Positions 54,306 to 63,834 of a stretch of 64,000 nt of DNA are shown here, in pieces. A program made the position numbers and the translations under genes. The notes under the pieces are model-generated. The model had not been told where the DNA came from and did not search any database. It was given only the letters and a program-made list of their open reading frames with translations. This DNA is from Drosophila persimilis (taxonomy: Eukaryota > Arthropoda > Insecta > Diptera > Drosophilidae). The stretch covers positions 124,001 through 188,000 of the forward strand of contig NW_020825483.1 in the NCBI RefSeq assembly GCF_003286085.1. The letters are read 5' to 3'. Position 1 is the stretch's first letter. Every line of letters begins with the position of its first letter.

Positions 54306-54969
54306 TAGATGTTTTAATATTTAATAATTTCTCTGAATCGATGTGTTTCAAGTAATCCTGCCTCAATAATTTTGGATTAAAGATACCTAATCTTGTTAGC
54401 TGCATGCCTAATTCAATATCCTCTATGTACTCAGTAAAATGTTGAAGGTTAAATATTAATATTTCTAGTTGTTTATTTCTGTCATTATCTTTGTTTAATT
54501 TATTGACAACTTCTATGCCGGAATTTACTGCTTGAATTACTAAGTTTAATTCGTTAACTAGAACACTGTGGCTAGCCAGATTGTCTAATTTCCCTTCTAA
54601 TTCGACCTTATCATCTTGATCTAACGTTCCAAATAGATATTTATATATTGTGCCTACTGCATTTATAAGGCCTCTTCTGTTTCTTTTGGCTATTTTTATG
54701 CCGTGGAATTCGCTTTGCAATTTCTCGACTAAATATTGAACTTGGATTTCGTTATCAAATTGGGTTGCCTGTTCTAGTAAACTCTGATATGTTTCATCTG
54801 TTTTTGTTATATTAATTTTTAGATAGTGGTATTCATAATTAATGGGTATGTTAATGGTATTTGTTTTGAATATGAGATATCCATTCCTTGAGTTGATGGG
54901 ATATATCTCTATATTCTGTCCGGTAGCTTGTAGGACGGTGAACATTAGTAAGATTATAATCTTGATCAT
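54306..54969 (-). pseudogene. Errantivirus env, N-terminal fragment
   Basis: About 220 codons of env from the ATG at 54969: a hydrophobic signal peptide (residues 1-18), a surface region, a furin-type basic site (RNRR, about residue 99), and then a hydrophobic GLINAVGTIYKYLFGT stretch like the fusion peptide of gypsy-type Env, with a helical region after it. It is cut by BEL-c at TAGAT; the frame would be consistent across the site. The rest is in separate pieces to the left, so the gene is not functional. Confidence 0.82.
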
Positions 54970-55118
54970 GTTGTAGCTCCGGTTTCCCAGTACTCTGTTC
55001 GGGTACTCTGCAATTATTGTATTTACTTGTATTAGATTTCTTCTTTCTTTTGAATTTTGTTTTATAGTGGGTGAAATTTTAGAATAGTTTTTCTAAAGAA
55101 CAATACCGAAATTTTGGG
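54970..55118 (-). other. Sequence upstream of env (probable pol end)
   Basis: Lys-rich short open stretches upstream of the env ATG may be the degenerate end of errantivirus integrase, which usually overlaps env. I cannot confirm it by motif. It ends where the BEL-d LTR starts. Confidence 0.4.
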
Positions 55119-55377
55119 TGACTGCAATTTTTTATTTAATACGACGAAAGAAAAGGGGGTGCGTGCGTTCGAATTCAGGGGTTTTTCTCGACCCTTTTCA
55201 ATATATTCAAACAATTTCTTCTAAGCCTACCTTACCTACGGTGGCAAAGCGGGGCGAATTCGCCAAGAGCGAGAGAACGAGCTTTTATTGCGCTCCCGCT
55301 TTGCCCTAGCCTAACTTACACTAGACTTCATGAAATACTATCCTAATAACAATTATTAATATTCAAATGACGCTACA
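55119..55377 (-). repeat. BEL-d 3' LTR (probable)
   Basis: About 259 bp. In element orientation TGTAGCGTCATTTG... to ...TTGCAGTCA, with AATAAA signals and a GC-rich centre. The start is fixed by the polypurine tract. The end is inferred from the CA only. Confidence 0.6.
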
Positions 55378-55404
55378 CCGGCCCCGTTGAAGGCCTGGAA
55401 GGCT

Positions 55405-58400
55405 TCAAACCATTGGCAGAAGCGCCAATTTGTGTATCGGCCTCCTGAACATGGCTCCGCTGCTCGTCCTTAGCTCGACCACTCTGACCCTTCCGTCCTG
55501 CCCGGCGGTTGTTCCGACCACCCTTCCTAGGAGCCACTGTTGAGGGGGCAGGTTGTCCTCGGCGACGATTACTAGGTCGCCTTCCTTTATGTTTGGCTCC
55601 TCCTGGTGCCACTTGCATCTGATTTGTAATCCCAGCACATACTCCCGGGACCATCGCTGCCAGAACATTTGCCTGGCTGACGAGACAAGCCGCCCTCGCT
55701 TTAAGCAGCTCAGACCCTCCTGGTCCGGGGTCCTGGGTGCTGGGGGTGCGATAAGCGGCCCGCCTGTCAGCAGGTGCCCGGGAGTCAGCGCGTCTCCGTC
55801 GCTTGGGTCTGGGCTTAGGGGTCCTAGCGGGCGCGAGTTGAGCACCGCCTCGATCCCGACCAGCACGGTCTCCAGCTCCTCTGCGGTGAGGAGAGCGCTT
55901 CCGATGGCGCGTAGGAGTAGGCCCTTGGCAGACTTCACACCGGCCTCCCAAAGTCCGCCCATGTGCGGTGCTCGAGGCGGTATGAAGGCAAACTCGCACC
56001 CGCTTCTTGACGCAAATTCGCGTATCGCGTCCGCTTCCGGCTCCATCTTCCTCCGCAGTTCGCTGAAGTGGCGACTTGCTGCGACGAAATTTGTCGCGTT
56101 GTCGCAGTTCACGCGTTGCGGACATCCTCGACGACCGACGAACCTTTGGAATGCCAACAAGAAGGAATTAGTCGTCAAATCGGAGACAATTTCTAAATGA
56201 ACCGCCTTGGACGCAAAACAGACAAATAACGCTATGTAGGACTTATAAGGGGGCCTTCCACGAATTTTCAGAGTCGTATAGACTGGGCCACAAAAATCAA
56301 CGCCACATACTGAAAATGGGCGGAGAGCACGGAGCCGGTCTGCGGGTAAGTTGCCCATCATTTGAGTCTGGAGTAGCGGCTTGCATTTAAAGCAACGAAT
56401 ACACGACCTAACTGTCGCCCTGCAGACCGCCTGAGCATTCACTATCCAAATGCGCTGTCTAAGGATACTCACGAGTGCTCGTGGTCCGGCATGAAAATTC
56501 GTTTGATGCAGATAGCGAACGCATGTCTGCACAAACTGCGAGCGTTTTGTCAATAACAAAGGAAACTTGGCATTATATGACATAGGAGCGTTAACTAGTC
56601 GTCCCCCAACTCGCAACAACGAAAAAGAGCACCATGTCCCAGCCTCTTCATGGATGAAGGGATTCAAGCGCTGAAGACTGGGGCCTAACTTGGTGCCTTT
56701 ACGAACCCTTTCAATATCTTCTTGAGACTCATTTTTCTGTGTTATTTCGACTATTTTTAGAAACGCCTCGTCGTATTCTACGGATGACGGAATTTTTCCA
56801 AAGTTGAGACTTTTGTCTTTGCATTTTCGGATGAAGCGGAACACGAAAACGAACACTCTTAGCAGTTTGAGGTGTGACGAGTATCCCTCGATTACATCCA
56901 CTAAGTAATTTGGCTTGGCCGCGACGGTCAGTCCGACCGATTTCTTCCGACTTTCCATCTGTATCTCTTCTTCGGAAAGCTCGAAGTGTGGATTTCTGGG
57001 CCAGCTCTCTTCTTCAAACTTTAAGAACTCTGGTCCTCCAAACCAGATCGACTGCACGATATCCTCTACGTCACAACCTCTCGAAACTATGTCTGCTGGG
57101 TTCTGTTTTGTTGGCACATGCCGCCACGTAGCTTCACTTGACCACTCTTGAATCTCCGCTACTCGGTTCGCAACGAATGTTGACAACGACGAAGGGTGGG
57201 ATCTGATCCAATGAAGAGTAACTTCTGAATCTGACCAGAATATCATTTTATCAATTGGAACCTTGAGCAGGGATTTGATTCGGTGACAAAGGTCTGCTAG
57301 AAGGTGAGCGGCACATAACTCAAGCCTTGGGAGCGTTTTCGTCTTGGGTGGCGCTACTTTCGACTTTGCAGTCAACAAGGAGACCTTGAAACCTTCTGCA
57401 GTCTTTCTACGGATATAGACGCAGGCTCCATAAGCTCTCATGGATGCGTCGGCAAAGGCATGTACTTGAATCGGTGACATGGGATCAGTATGCACAAATC
57501 GAGGTATGGTAATCTTCTCCAACTGACCCAAGGATTCTTTTAATAAGTTCCATGCTGTTTCCAAGTTCATTGGAATTGACTCATCCCAATCTAGCTTGTT
57601 GAGCCAAAGCTCCTGCAGTAGGATCTTTCCCTTAATTACTAAAGGACTTAACAAGCCAAGGGGGTCAAACAGCTTTGATGTCACCGATAAGATGTTCCGT
57701 TTTGTCGCTCGGAGACCCATAACTGACGTGTCAATTTGGAACTTAAAGACGTCTTCGTGTGGCAGCCACGATATTCCTAACGCCTTAGTTGACTCTGAGT
57801 CCGAGATCGTTATCGGTTTAACTGTGCTCTCGGATGCGGTGACCTCAGGTGAGTTCGAAAACCATTTAGTCAATTCAAACCCAGCGGTTTGAAGAACCTG
57901 AGCCACATCAGACTTAATTGTCTTTAACTCCTCTACGCAACCAGCACCAGTCAACATGTCATCGACATAGAAGTCGGAGTCGATAACTTCAGCAGCTTTA
58001 GGGAATGAGAGTTTTGCAGACTCACTCAACCTCTTCAAACACCGAATTGCCAAAAATGGGGCTGGTCCAGTCCCATATGTTACGGTGTTGAGCTGGTATA
58101 TTCTCAAGGACTCAGACGGGTCTCTTCTCCACACTATGAGCTGGAATTGTCTATCCGCATCAGCGACCCAGACTTGGCGATACATCTTCTTAACATCGGC
58201 TGTCAAGGCGTACCTGTGTAGTCTGAATCGGAGCAATGTCGAATACAGCTCATCCTGTATCGTAGGACCGAGCATCAATATGTCGTTCAAGGCCACCTGA
58301 GAGGACGTTTTACAAGACGCATCGAAAACGACGCGGAGCTTGGTCGACGTGCTTTGAGGCCTCAACACACACTGATGTGGAATGAAATAATGTGGAGTTT

Positions 58401-59115
58401 TGGGGATTGTGTTGTCTGTGGTAGACATGTGACCCAAGGAGAGGTACTCTTCCATGAACTCCAAGTACATTTTCTGCAACTCGGGGTCACGAGACAATCT
58501 TTTTTCAAGCGATAAAAACCGCCGTTTAGCCACTTCAAAGGAGTTGCCTAAGATACTGGGATCTGATTTGAACGGCAGTCTTACTTCAAACCGACCTGAA
58601 GGCACGACCTGAGTAGTCCTTCTATAATGCTTTTCACATAACTTGTGTTCAGGAGATAAAGACTTTTTAGAAGACGGCAATTCTTCCAGTGACCAAAACT
58701 TTTGTAATGTATTGTCGATGTGGATCACTGACTCTTCTCGACAACTCAAACAATTCCTAGCTTCTTGGGTGGCAGTCACCTTTGGAGTGTATCTGCCCGA
58801 CACAATCCAGCCGAGAAGCGTTTTCTGCAGTGTTGTATAGTCAGGACCTTGGCGAATCTGACCAACAGATAGAAGTTCGAAAAATGTTTCTGCACCTATC
58901 AACATATCTATCTTCTGTGGCTTGAAGAAATATGGGTCTGCAAGTGGTAAGTTCTTTGGGATTTTCCAGTCACTCACGTTAAGTGTCTGATCAGGGTGAT
59001 ACCCCGAAATGGACCTTAGAATCCAGAAATCAACCGAAAACTCACTACCAGTAATTCGCGACTTCACCACCGTGTATCTTTTTCTTGACTTGTGAATTGG
59101 ATTCACCAATACCAA
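55405..59115 (-). CDS. BEL-d Pol (late protease, RT, RNase H, integrase)
   Basis: 1236 codons, open throughout. It begins in the protease (RITGSEFSV..., LADPYFFKPQKIDMLIG, GQI). RT catalytic FYVDDM is at about 382. RNase H has FADAS near 553 and FWSDSE near 625. Integrase has a zinc region at about 867-910 (H..H..C..C), GVDFCGP near 938, NCDNATNF near 1004 and GLWEAG near 1055, so the DDE triad is present. The C-terminal DUF5641-type domain ends KLALLPMV. The true start is in gag, from which it is separated by a one-base frameshift near 59085. Confidence 0.92.
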   Translation of the reverse strand: MVLVNPIHKSRKRYTVVKSRITGSEFSVDFWILRSISGYHPDQTLNVSDWKIPKNLPLADPYFFKPQKIDMLIGAETFFELLSVGQIRQGPDYTTLQKTLLGWIVSGRYTPKVTATQEARNCLSCREESVIHIDNTLQKFWSLEELPSSKKSLSPEHKLCEKHYRRTTQVVPSGRFEVRLPFKSDPSILGNSFEVAKRRFLSLEKRLSRDPELQKMYLEFMEEYLSLGHMSTTDNTIPKTPHYFIPHQCVLRPQSTSTKLRVVFDASCKTSSQVALNDILMLGPTIQDELYSTLLRFRLHRYALTADVKKMYRQVWVADADRQFQLIVWRRDPSESLRIYQLNTVTYGTGPAPFLAIRCLKRLSESAKLSFPKAAEVIDSDFYVDDMLTGAGCVEELKTIKSDVAQVLQTAGFELTKWFSNSPEVTASESTVKPITISDSESTKALGISWLPHEDVFKFQIDTSVMGLRATKRNILSVTSKLFDPLGLLSPLVIKGKILLQELWLNKLDWDESIPMNLETAWNLLKESLGQLEKITIPRFVHTDPMSPIQVHAFADASMRAYGACVYIRRKTAEGFKVSLLTAKSKVAPPKTKTLPRLELCAAHLLADLCHRIKSLLKVPIDKMIFWSDSEVTLHWIRSHPSSLSTFVANRVAEIQEWSSEATWRHVPTKQNPADIVSRGCDVEDIVQSIWFGGPEFLKFEEESWPRNPHFELSEEEIQMESRKKSVGLTVAAKPNYLVDVIEGYSSHLKLLRVFVFVFRFIRKCKDKSLNFGKIPSSVEYDEAFLKIVEITQKNESQEDIERVRKGTKLGPSLQRLNPFIHEEAGTWCSFSLLRVGGRLVNAPMSYNAKFPLLLTKRSQFVQTCVRYLHQTNFHAGPRALVSILRQRIWIVNAQAVCRATVRSCIRCFKCKPLLQTQMMGNLPADRLRALRPFSVCGVDFCGPVYTTLKIRGRPPYKSYIALFVCFASKAVHLEIVSDLTTNSFLLAFQRFVGRRGCPQRVNCDNATNFVAASRHFSELRRKMEPEADAIREFASRSGCEFAFIPPRAPHMGGLWEAGVKSAKGLLLRAIGSALLTAEELETVLVGIEAVLNSRPLGPLSPDPSDGDALTPGHLLTGGPLIAPPAPRTPDQEGLSCLKRGRLVSSARQMFWQRWSREYVLGLQIRCKWHQEEPNIKEGDLVIVAEDNLPPQQWLLGRVVGTTAGQDGRVRVVELRTSSGAMFRRPIHKLALLPMV

Positions 59116-60559
59116 GCAAGTTGATACACGACTCCTCCCTACGGATCTGTAAGCGCTGTGCTAAGTCCTCAGTTATAAAATTGGTTTGAGACCCCGAGTC
59201 AAGCAGAGCTCGGCCCAAAACATGTTCACCATTATTTGTTCGGACGCTTACGATCGACGTAGCCAGAATAACTCTATCCATAGCTGTCGCATGGAGAGCA
59301 TGCGAAGTGGAAGGTTGATTCTGATTGGGAGGAGGAGAAGAATTCTCTGGGGGTGATGGTAACGCTAGACTTTTATTCGCCACTGTGTACCTATGCAATA
59401 AGGTATGGTGTGAGCAGCCACACACTCGACACTTCTTAGCTTTGCATCGTACTACAGAGTGGCCTGGCTGCAGACAATTGATGCACAAGGATGCAGTTTT
59501 TGCGAATTCGAACCTTTGCATTACTGCTAGCCGACCAAATGGACTGCACTCTGTCAACAAATGGCCTTTCGCATTGCAGTAGCTGCATTGTTGATTTTTA
59601 GTATTCGCGGTGGAACACGCGAATGAGCTCCGATTATGCTGCTTGCTTGGCACAGCTTTCTGCTCCTGCTTTGGTTTGTCCGAATTTTCGGCCGAAAGAT
59701 GCTGATGTCTGCGATTAAGCAACCTTTCACAGTCCGTCCAAAGTGGCAGTTTGTCATAATCGAGCTGTTCTTCCCATTTCTCTTTGGTCACCGGATCGAC
59801 TCTGCTCAAGACGAGATGAATAATCATCGCATTCGAGATCTTTTTATCATCGCCTATCGACAACAACGAACCATATATGGATGAGGCGGTATCGATAAGG
59901 TTCCTTAAGGACGATGCTGATTGCTGGGTCATTTTGGGAAGATTAAATAGAGCATCAATGTGATTTTTAAAGATCAGACAATCATTATCGTAGACCCGTT
60001 TTAAGCTAGCCATTGCTTTCTCGTAGTTGGTCTCGGTTACTTGGAAAGCCCTAACTGTTCCCAACGCTTCACCGGAGAGACACGAAAGCAAATGGTTGAA
60101 CTTTTCGATAATTGGAATGCTTTGGTCATTATGAACTAGAGTCTCAAATAAACCTATGAAGTTTTTAAAGTCCGAATAGTTGCCGCTGAACTGCGGCAGA
60201 GCTAACTTCGGAAGGCGAGCACGAGTTGGGCCACCATAAGCTGGTACTGCCTGTATTGTCTCATCAGCTGTCTTTAATGCGCAAATGAGAGACATTAATT
60301 TTGCCTTTGTGACAATTGAGAGTTCTTCCAACTCGACTCCAAATTCATCGTCAATGTCTATATCTTCAATCTTCTCTTGAAGTTCGCGTGCCGTGTCAAT
60401 GCTACGCATCAGCGTTTCGAGTCTGCACTCGAGCTCCGTCAATACCAGCGGAATATCCCCCGCTTCTAAACGGTCCGCTAATAAACGAATGCCTTTGACA
60501 CGGCAACTGCGCTTTTTCTTCAGCTCTTCAAGGACGATATTGTTGGCTTTTGAGGTCAT
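59045..60559 (-). CDS. BEL-d Gag and start of protease
   Basis: About 504 codons from the ATG at about 60559. An N-terminal helical region is followed by capsid (LALPQFSGNYSDFKNFIGLF near residue 115) and three Cys/His clusters (CSYCNAKGHLLTEC, CINCLQPGHSVVRC, CRVCGCSHH). The protease start has the active-site LLDSGSQ. The frame then runs out within the protease because of an indel in the run AAGAAAAAGA, and pol continues in the overlapping frame. BEL/Pao elements normally use one frame, so this is most likely damage. Confidence 0.88.
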   Translation of the reverse strand: MTSKANNIVLEELKKKRSCRVKGIRLLADRLEAGDIPLVLTELECRLETLMRSIDTARELQEKIEDIDIDDEFGVELEELSIVTKAKLMSLICALKTADETIQAVPAYGGPTRARLPKLALPQFSGNYSDFKNFIGLFETLVHNDQSIPIIEKFNHLLSCLSGEALGTVRAFQVTETNYEKAMASLKRVYDNDCLIFKNHIDALFNLPKMTQQSASSLRNLIDTASSIYGSLLSIGDDKKISNAMIIHLVLSRVDPVTKEKWEEQLDYDKLPLWTDCERLLNRRHQHLSAENSDKPKQEQKAVPSKQHNRSSFACSTANTKNQQCSYCNAKGHLLTECSPFGRLAVMQRFEFAKTASLCINCLQPGHSVVRCKAKKCRVCGCSHHTLLHRYTVANKSLALPSPPENSSPPPNQNQPSTSHALHATAMDRVILATSIVSVRTNNGEHVLGRALLDSGSQTNFITEDLAQRLQIRREESCINLLGIGESNSQVKKKIHGGEVANYW

Positions 60560-61488
60560 ATTGATTCTCAATACAAGCAACTGAAGGCGAAAGATCGTTT
60601 CTAATAATCGTATTTAATGCCGAGGCACTCAATGAAATAATGGGTAATTGTACCCAAACGAGGTGAAAAACCAATATACCCGAAAAATTTAGGGTAGAGC
60701 GTCGCTTGGCTGGCGCGTACACGAAAACCATACAAGAATACCAACGAACTGTACTGGTGACAAGCGAAAACGAAAAATTTCACCGCTGCAGTTCTGAAGA
60801 ATTAATGTTGTGTATGCGTATGAACCGACAACGATCGACGCTAAATTGATTTGCGAGGCACGACTTTGTCTTAATTGATGATTGGATCCTACTGACACCA
60901 AACGAATATACCCGACGAAAACAGGGTAGCGCGTCACTTGGTGTTTGGTTTGGATCAAGCGCGCCAAACAAAAGAACAACGATAAGCAACGGTGAAGAGC
61001 GAAAGCGAGACGAAAAAATTCACCGCTGCAGCTGCGTATTGGTATGCGTGCTTGGCCAACGACCCAACTATACATATATTTGACACAACGAAAACGAGAA
61101 AGGGGAAAGGGGCGACAGCGATTGCAATTAAAATGAGTTATGTATATGTGTAGTTATTGCGTCCAAGAGGGTTAGATGTACATATGTATGTATATATGTA
61201 TTAATATATATGCTCAACTCTAACTACAGCATGCAATCTAGCTCTACTATGTCATACGTATGTGCCAAGAATTGAAAGCGAGGTGCAATTGTTTCAGCAC
61301 AAGACAATAATTGCGAGTTTTTTAATCTTTTCGTCTTCACTCGAGCTTTCAATTTTTTTGCACAAATACCTCTTGGGAAGATAGGAAATTCCAGGTGCTG
61401 TACTCTCCTCTTGTATATATGTATATATATATATTTGCACACACGTCGCGGTCACTTTGGCAATTTAGCTGCAGCACATATGCATGCA
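60560..61488 (-). other. BEL-d 5' leader with two diverged repeats
   Basis: Non-coding. Two diverged copies of a 150-base segment (about 60640-60795 and 60880-61037) share atacccga...agggtag.gcgtc.cttgg and aaaa.ttcaccgctgcag. Further right are AT-rich microsatellite-like runs (61180-61215, 61410-61440). A PBS-like cacgtcgcggtcac lies at 61442-61455. Confidence 0.55.
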
Positions 61489-62019
61489 AGTTAACGTACC
61501 CAATTCCATTGAGCTCTTATACGAGTTGTAAACAATCTTTGGCTTTCCAAAACGAAAACAATTTCAATCTTGGGCCTCCGCCTAATTGATTTCTAAGATG
61601 TACAATCTCAAGCGCCCCCGCCGCAATCCCAATCTTTGACACTCGCCTAAATGGAAAACCAATGTTTGCCCACACCCGGCTTCTCATAAACAATCTCACT
61701 CCCGGCTTTCTGCAGATCCTGCACTTTAGGCCTTTTACAGTTCTCTCTTTGGTTGACGAAATCCAATACTCGGGATGGCGAAATCAATTGAAATGTTTAT
61801 AGAAAAACGATTCCCGAAAGGGATCAACGATGCAAAGATCAGAAAGTTCAAATCAGTCTTGATCCAGCAGCGACACCGCAAAGTCTAGCTAAATATTAAG
61901 ATCGCGCAATCCCTTGGCCCGGAATTCCTTTGTGACCCTCTACTTAAATCTATATCAGTGAAGTTCGAAGTAAAATAAAAACTTTTTAAAAACACAATCC
62001 GCTACCGCAGTTGTTTAAT
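61489..62019 (+). repeat. Gypsy-type 5' LTR
   Basis: About 531 bp, from AGTTAACGTACCC to ..GTTGTTTAAT, directly before the primer site. AATAAA (about 61974) lies near its 3' end. The AGTTAA start is typical of the gypsy group. Confidence 0.68.
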
Positions 62020-62037
62020 TGGCGCCCAACGTGGGGC
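62020..62037 (+). other. Primer binding site, tRNA-Lys
   Basis: TGGCGCCCAACGTGGGGC, the standard retroviral tRNA-Lys(1,2) primer site, also used by Drosophila gypsy-like elements. Confidence 0.88.
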
Positions 62038-62661
62038 GACGTTGTATAAAAAACACCGAATGATAAAAGTGTTGCGTCGTGCCGAAACCCGAAGGACAAT
62101 TAATTAATGGAATAAATCCTTCAAATTTAAAAACGCGGAGTGACTGTGTGATATAAGATAAAAAAAAGTGAGATAAAAAGGAAACAAACCGGAGCTTAGG
62201 GAGTGCAAAAATAAATACAAATACAAATACAAATACAAATACAAATACAAATACAAATACAAATACAAATACAAATAAAATGCAAAATACAAATAAAACA
62301 AAAAGCTAATCAAGGCAATTCGTAAATACAAAAAAAAACCAAAGAAACCCAAAGTTTTTAAAAAACAAAACCAACAAAACCAACAAAACCGACAAAACCA
62401 AAATACAAAGAAAGTGAAACGATCAGCGAAGCCAAAGAAGGAAGACCCCCAGAAGACCCAGTCAAACAAATTCAGTCAAAGAAATTTAAGAAGGAAGACC
62501 CGTTCGAAGACCTGTCAGACAAATCAAGAAGGAAGAACCGTTCGAAGATCTGCCAAACTAAGAAGGACGACCCCTACCGGATATTTCGTGAGCAAGAGTT
62601 GCATTAATAAATATATAAGTTCAATTAGGTTATATAAGATTATAAAAACTAACATATAAGA
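62038..62661 (+). other. Leader with hexamer and purine-rich repeats
   Basis: A-rich, C-containing leader. Besides the hexamer array it has an imperfect repeat of agaaggaagacccgttcgaag (about 62440-62570), open for 81 codons of basic, low-complexity sequence from 62414 that I do not consider a gene. Confidence 0.6.
62215..62277 (+). repeat. (ACAAAT)n microsatellite
   Basis: About ten perfect copies of the hexamer tacaaa/acaaat in the leader. Confidence 0.95.
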
Positions 62662-63787
62662 AAAACGAGGGGGAACGTTGTGAGTTGCTGCGGACACCGC
62701 AACTCTACAGTTATACCCGATACTAAGTCAGTATGGCTTTCCTCCGGCAGACGCCGCTAATATTAAACGACACGACAAAGAGTGCGTGCGAGAGAGACAG
62801 AAAATCAGTCTGAGCGTGATGTCACGCGCTGCGTAGCCACTGCAAATTGATTTGTTCCTTTTGGCTACAAAAATTATCTGATCTGATCCAGATTCAGCAA
62901 TCTGATAGATATGGTCGTTATCTATGATTCCCCGTTTTTAGTTTTCTCGAATCTGCAATATTGTGGATGCAACAGATTTTCGTCCTTTGTGTGGGCGGAA
63001 GGGGGTGGGGCGAAATTTTGAGATACACGTTTTATAGTGAGATCTAAGAGAAGTGCGGATTCCAAATTTGGTTACTCTAGCGTTAATAGTCTTTGAGATT
63101 TGTGAATATCCCCAGATTTGCATCCTTTGCGGGGGCGGAAGGGGGTGTGGCGAAATTTTGAAACAAACTCGTCTCGGTCTGATATATTAGGAGTGTGGAT
63201 ACCAAATTTGGTTACTCTAGCTTTTATAGTCTCTGAGATCTAGGCGCTAATGTTTTACTCTAAGCAAAGCCGCCTATGCTACCTGTGTGTTAGAGAGAGA
63301 CAGGGCGAGAAAAAATGAAATTGTTTTCTTGATGCTGGCTATAATAGTAATACGATCCAATTCAGATTCTGCAGTCTAAAAGATATGGTCATTCTCTACG
63401 ATTCTGCGTTTTTTGTTTTCTCGTATCTTTAAAATTGTGGATGCCACAGATTTTCGCCCTTTGTGGGGGCGGAAATGGGCGGGGCAAAGTTTTGAAATAT
63501 TTTTGTAGCAGTGACATATCACAGAAGTCTGGATCCAAAACATCGTTGCTCTAGCTCTTATAGTCTTTGAGCATTAGGCGCTGAAGGGGACGGACAGACG
63601 GACAGACGGACGGACGGACAGACGGACAGACGGACAGACAGACATGGCTCAATCGACTCGGCTATTGATGCTGATCAAGAATATATATACTTTATGGGGT
63701 CGGAAACGATTCCTTCTGGACGTTACACACATCCACTTTTACCACAAATCTAATATACCCCAATACTCATTTTGAGTATCGGGTATA
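62662..63787 (-). mobile_element. DINE-1/INE-1 (inverted)
   Basis: 1,126 bp, the only copy in minus orientation: it begins AAAACGAGGGGGAACG and ends GAGTATCGGGTATA. It is inserted in an A run between the leader and gag of the gypsy-type element. Confidence 0.92.
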
Positions 63788-63834
63788 AAAAATTAAAAGT
63801 GGATCAGCTAACTTTAGATTTTGAAAAACTAAAA

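Larger units (their letters stand above)
55119..61488 (-). mobile_element. BEL-d: BEL/Pao retrotransposon, nearly complete
   Basis: Minus strand: 3' LTR, polypurine tract (CAACGGGGCCGG), pol, gag and leader. The 5' LTR is not identifiable: the leader runs into a plus-strand gypsy-type LTR at 61489, and no sequence matching the 3' LTR is seen on this side. Confidence 0.85.

Noticed and set aside
61441-61456. PBS-like cacgtcgcggtcac as the BEL-d primer site
   Set aside because: It lacks the CCA-complementary end, and the following sequence does not match the start of the BEL-d 3' LTR, so it was not called.
62414-62659. Plus-strand ORF of 81 codons in the leader of the gypsy-type element
   Set aside because: Basic, repeat-derived low-complexity sequence with no domain; lies in the untranslated leader and ends next to the DINE-1.
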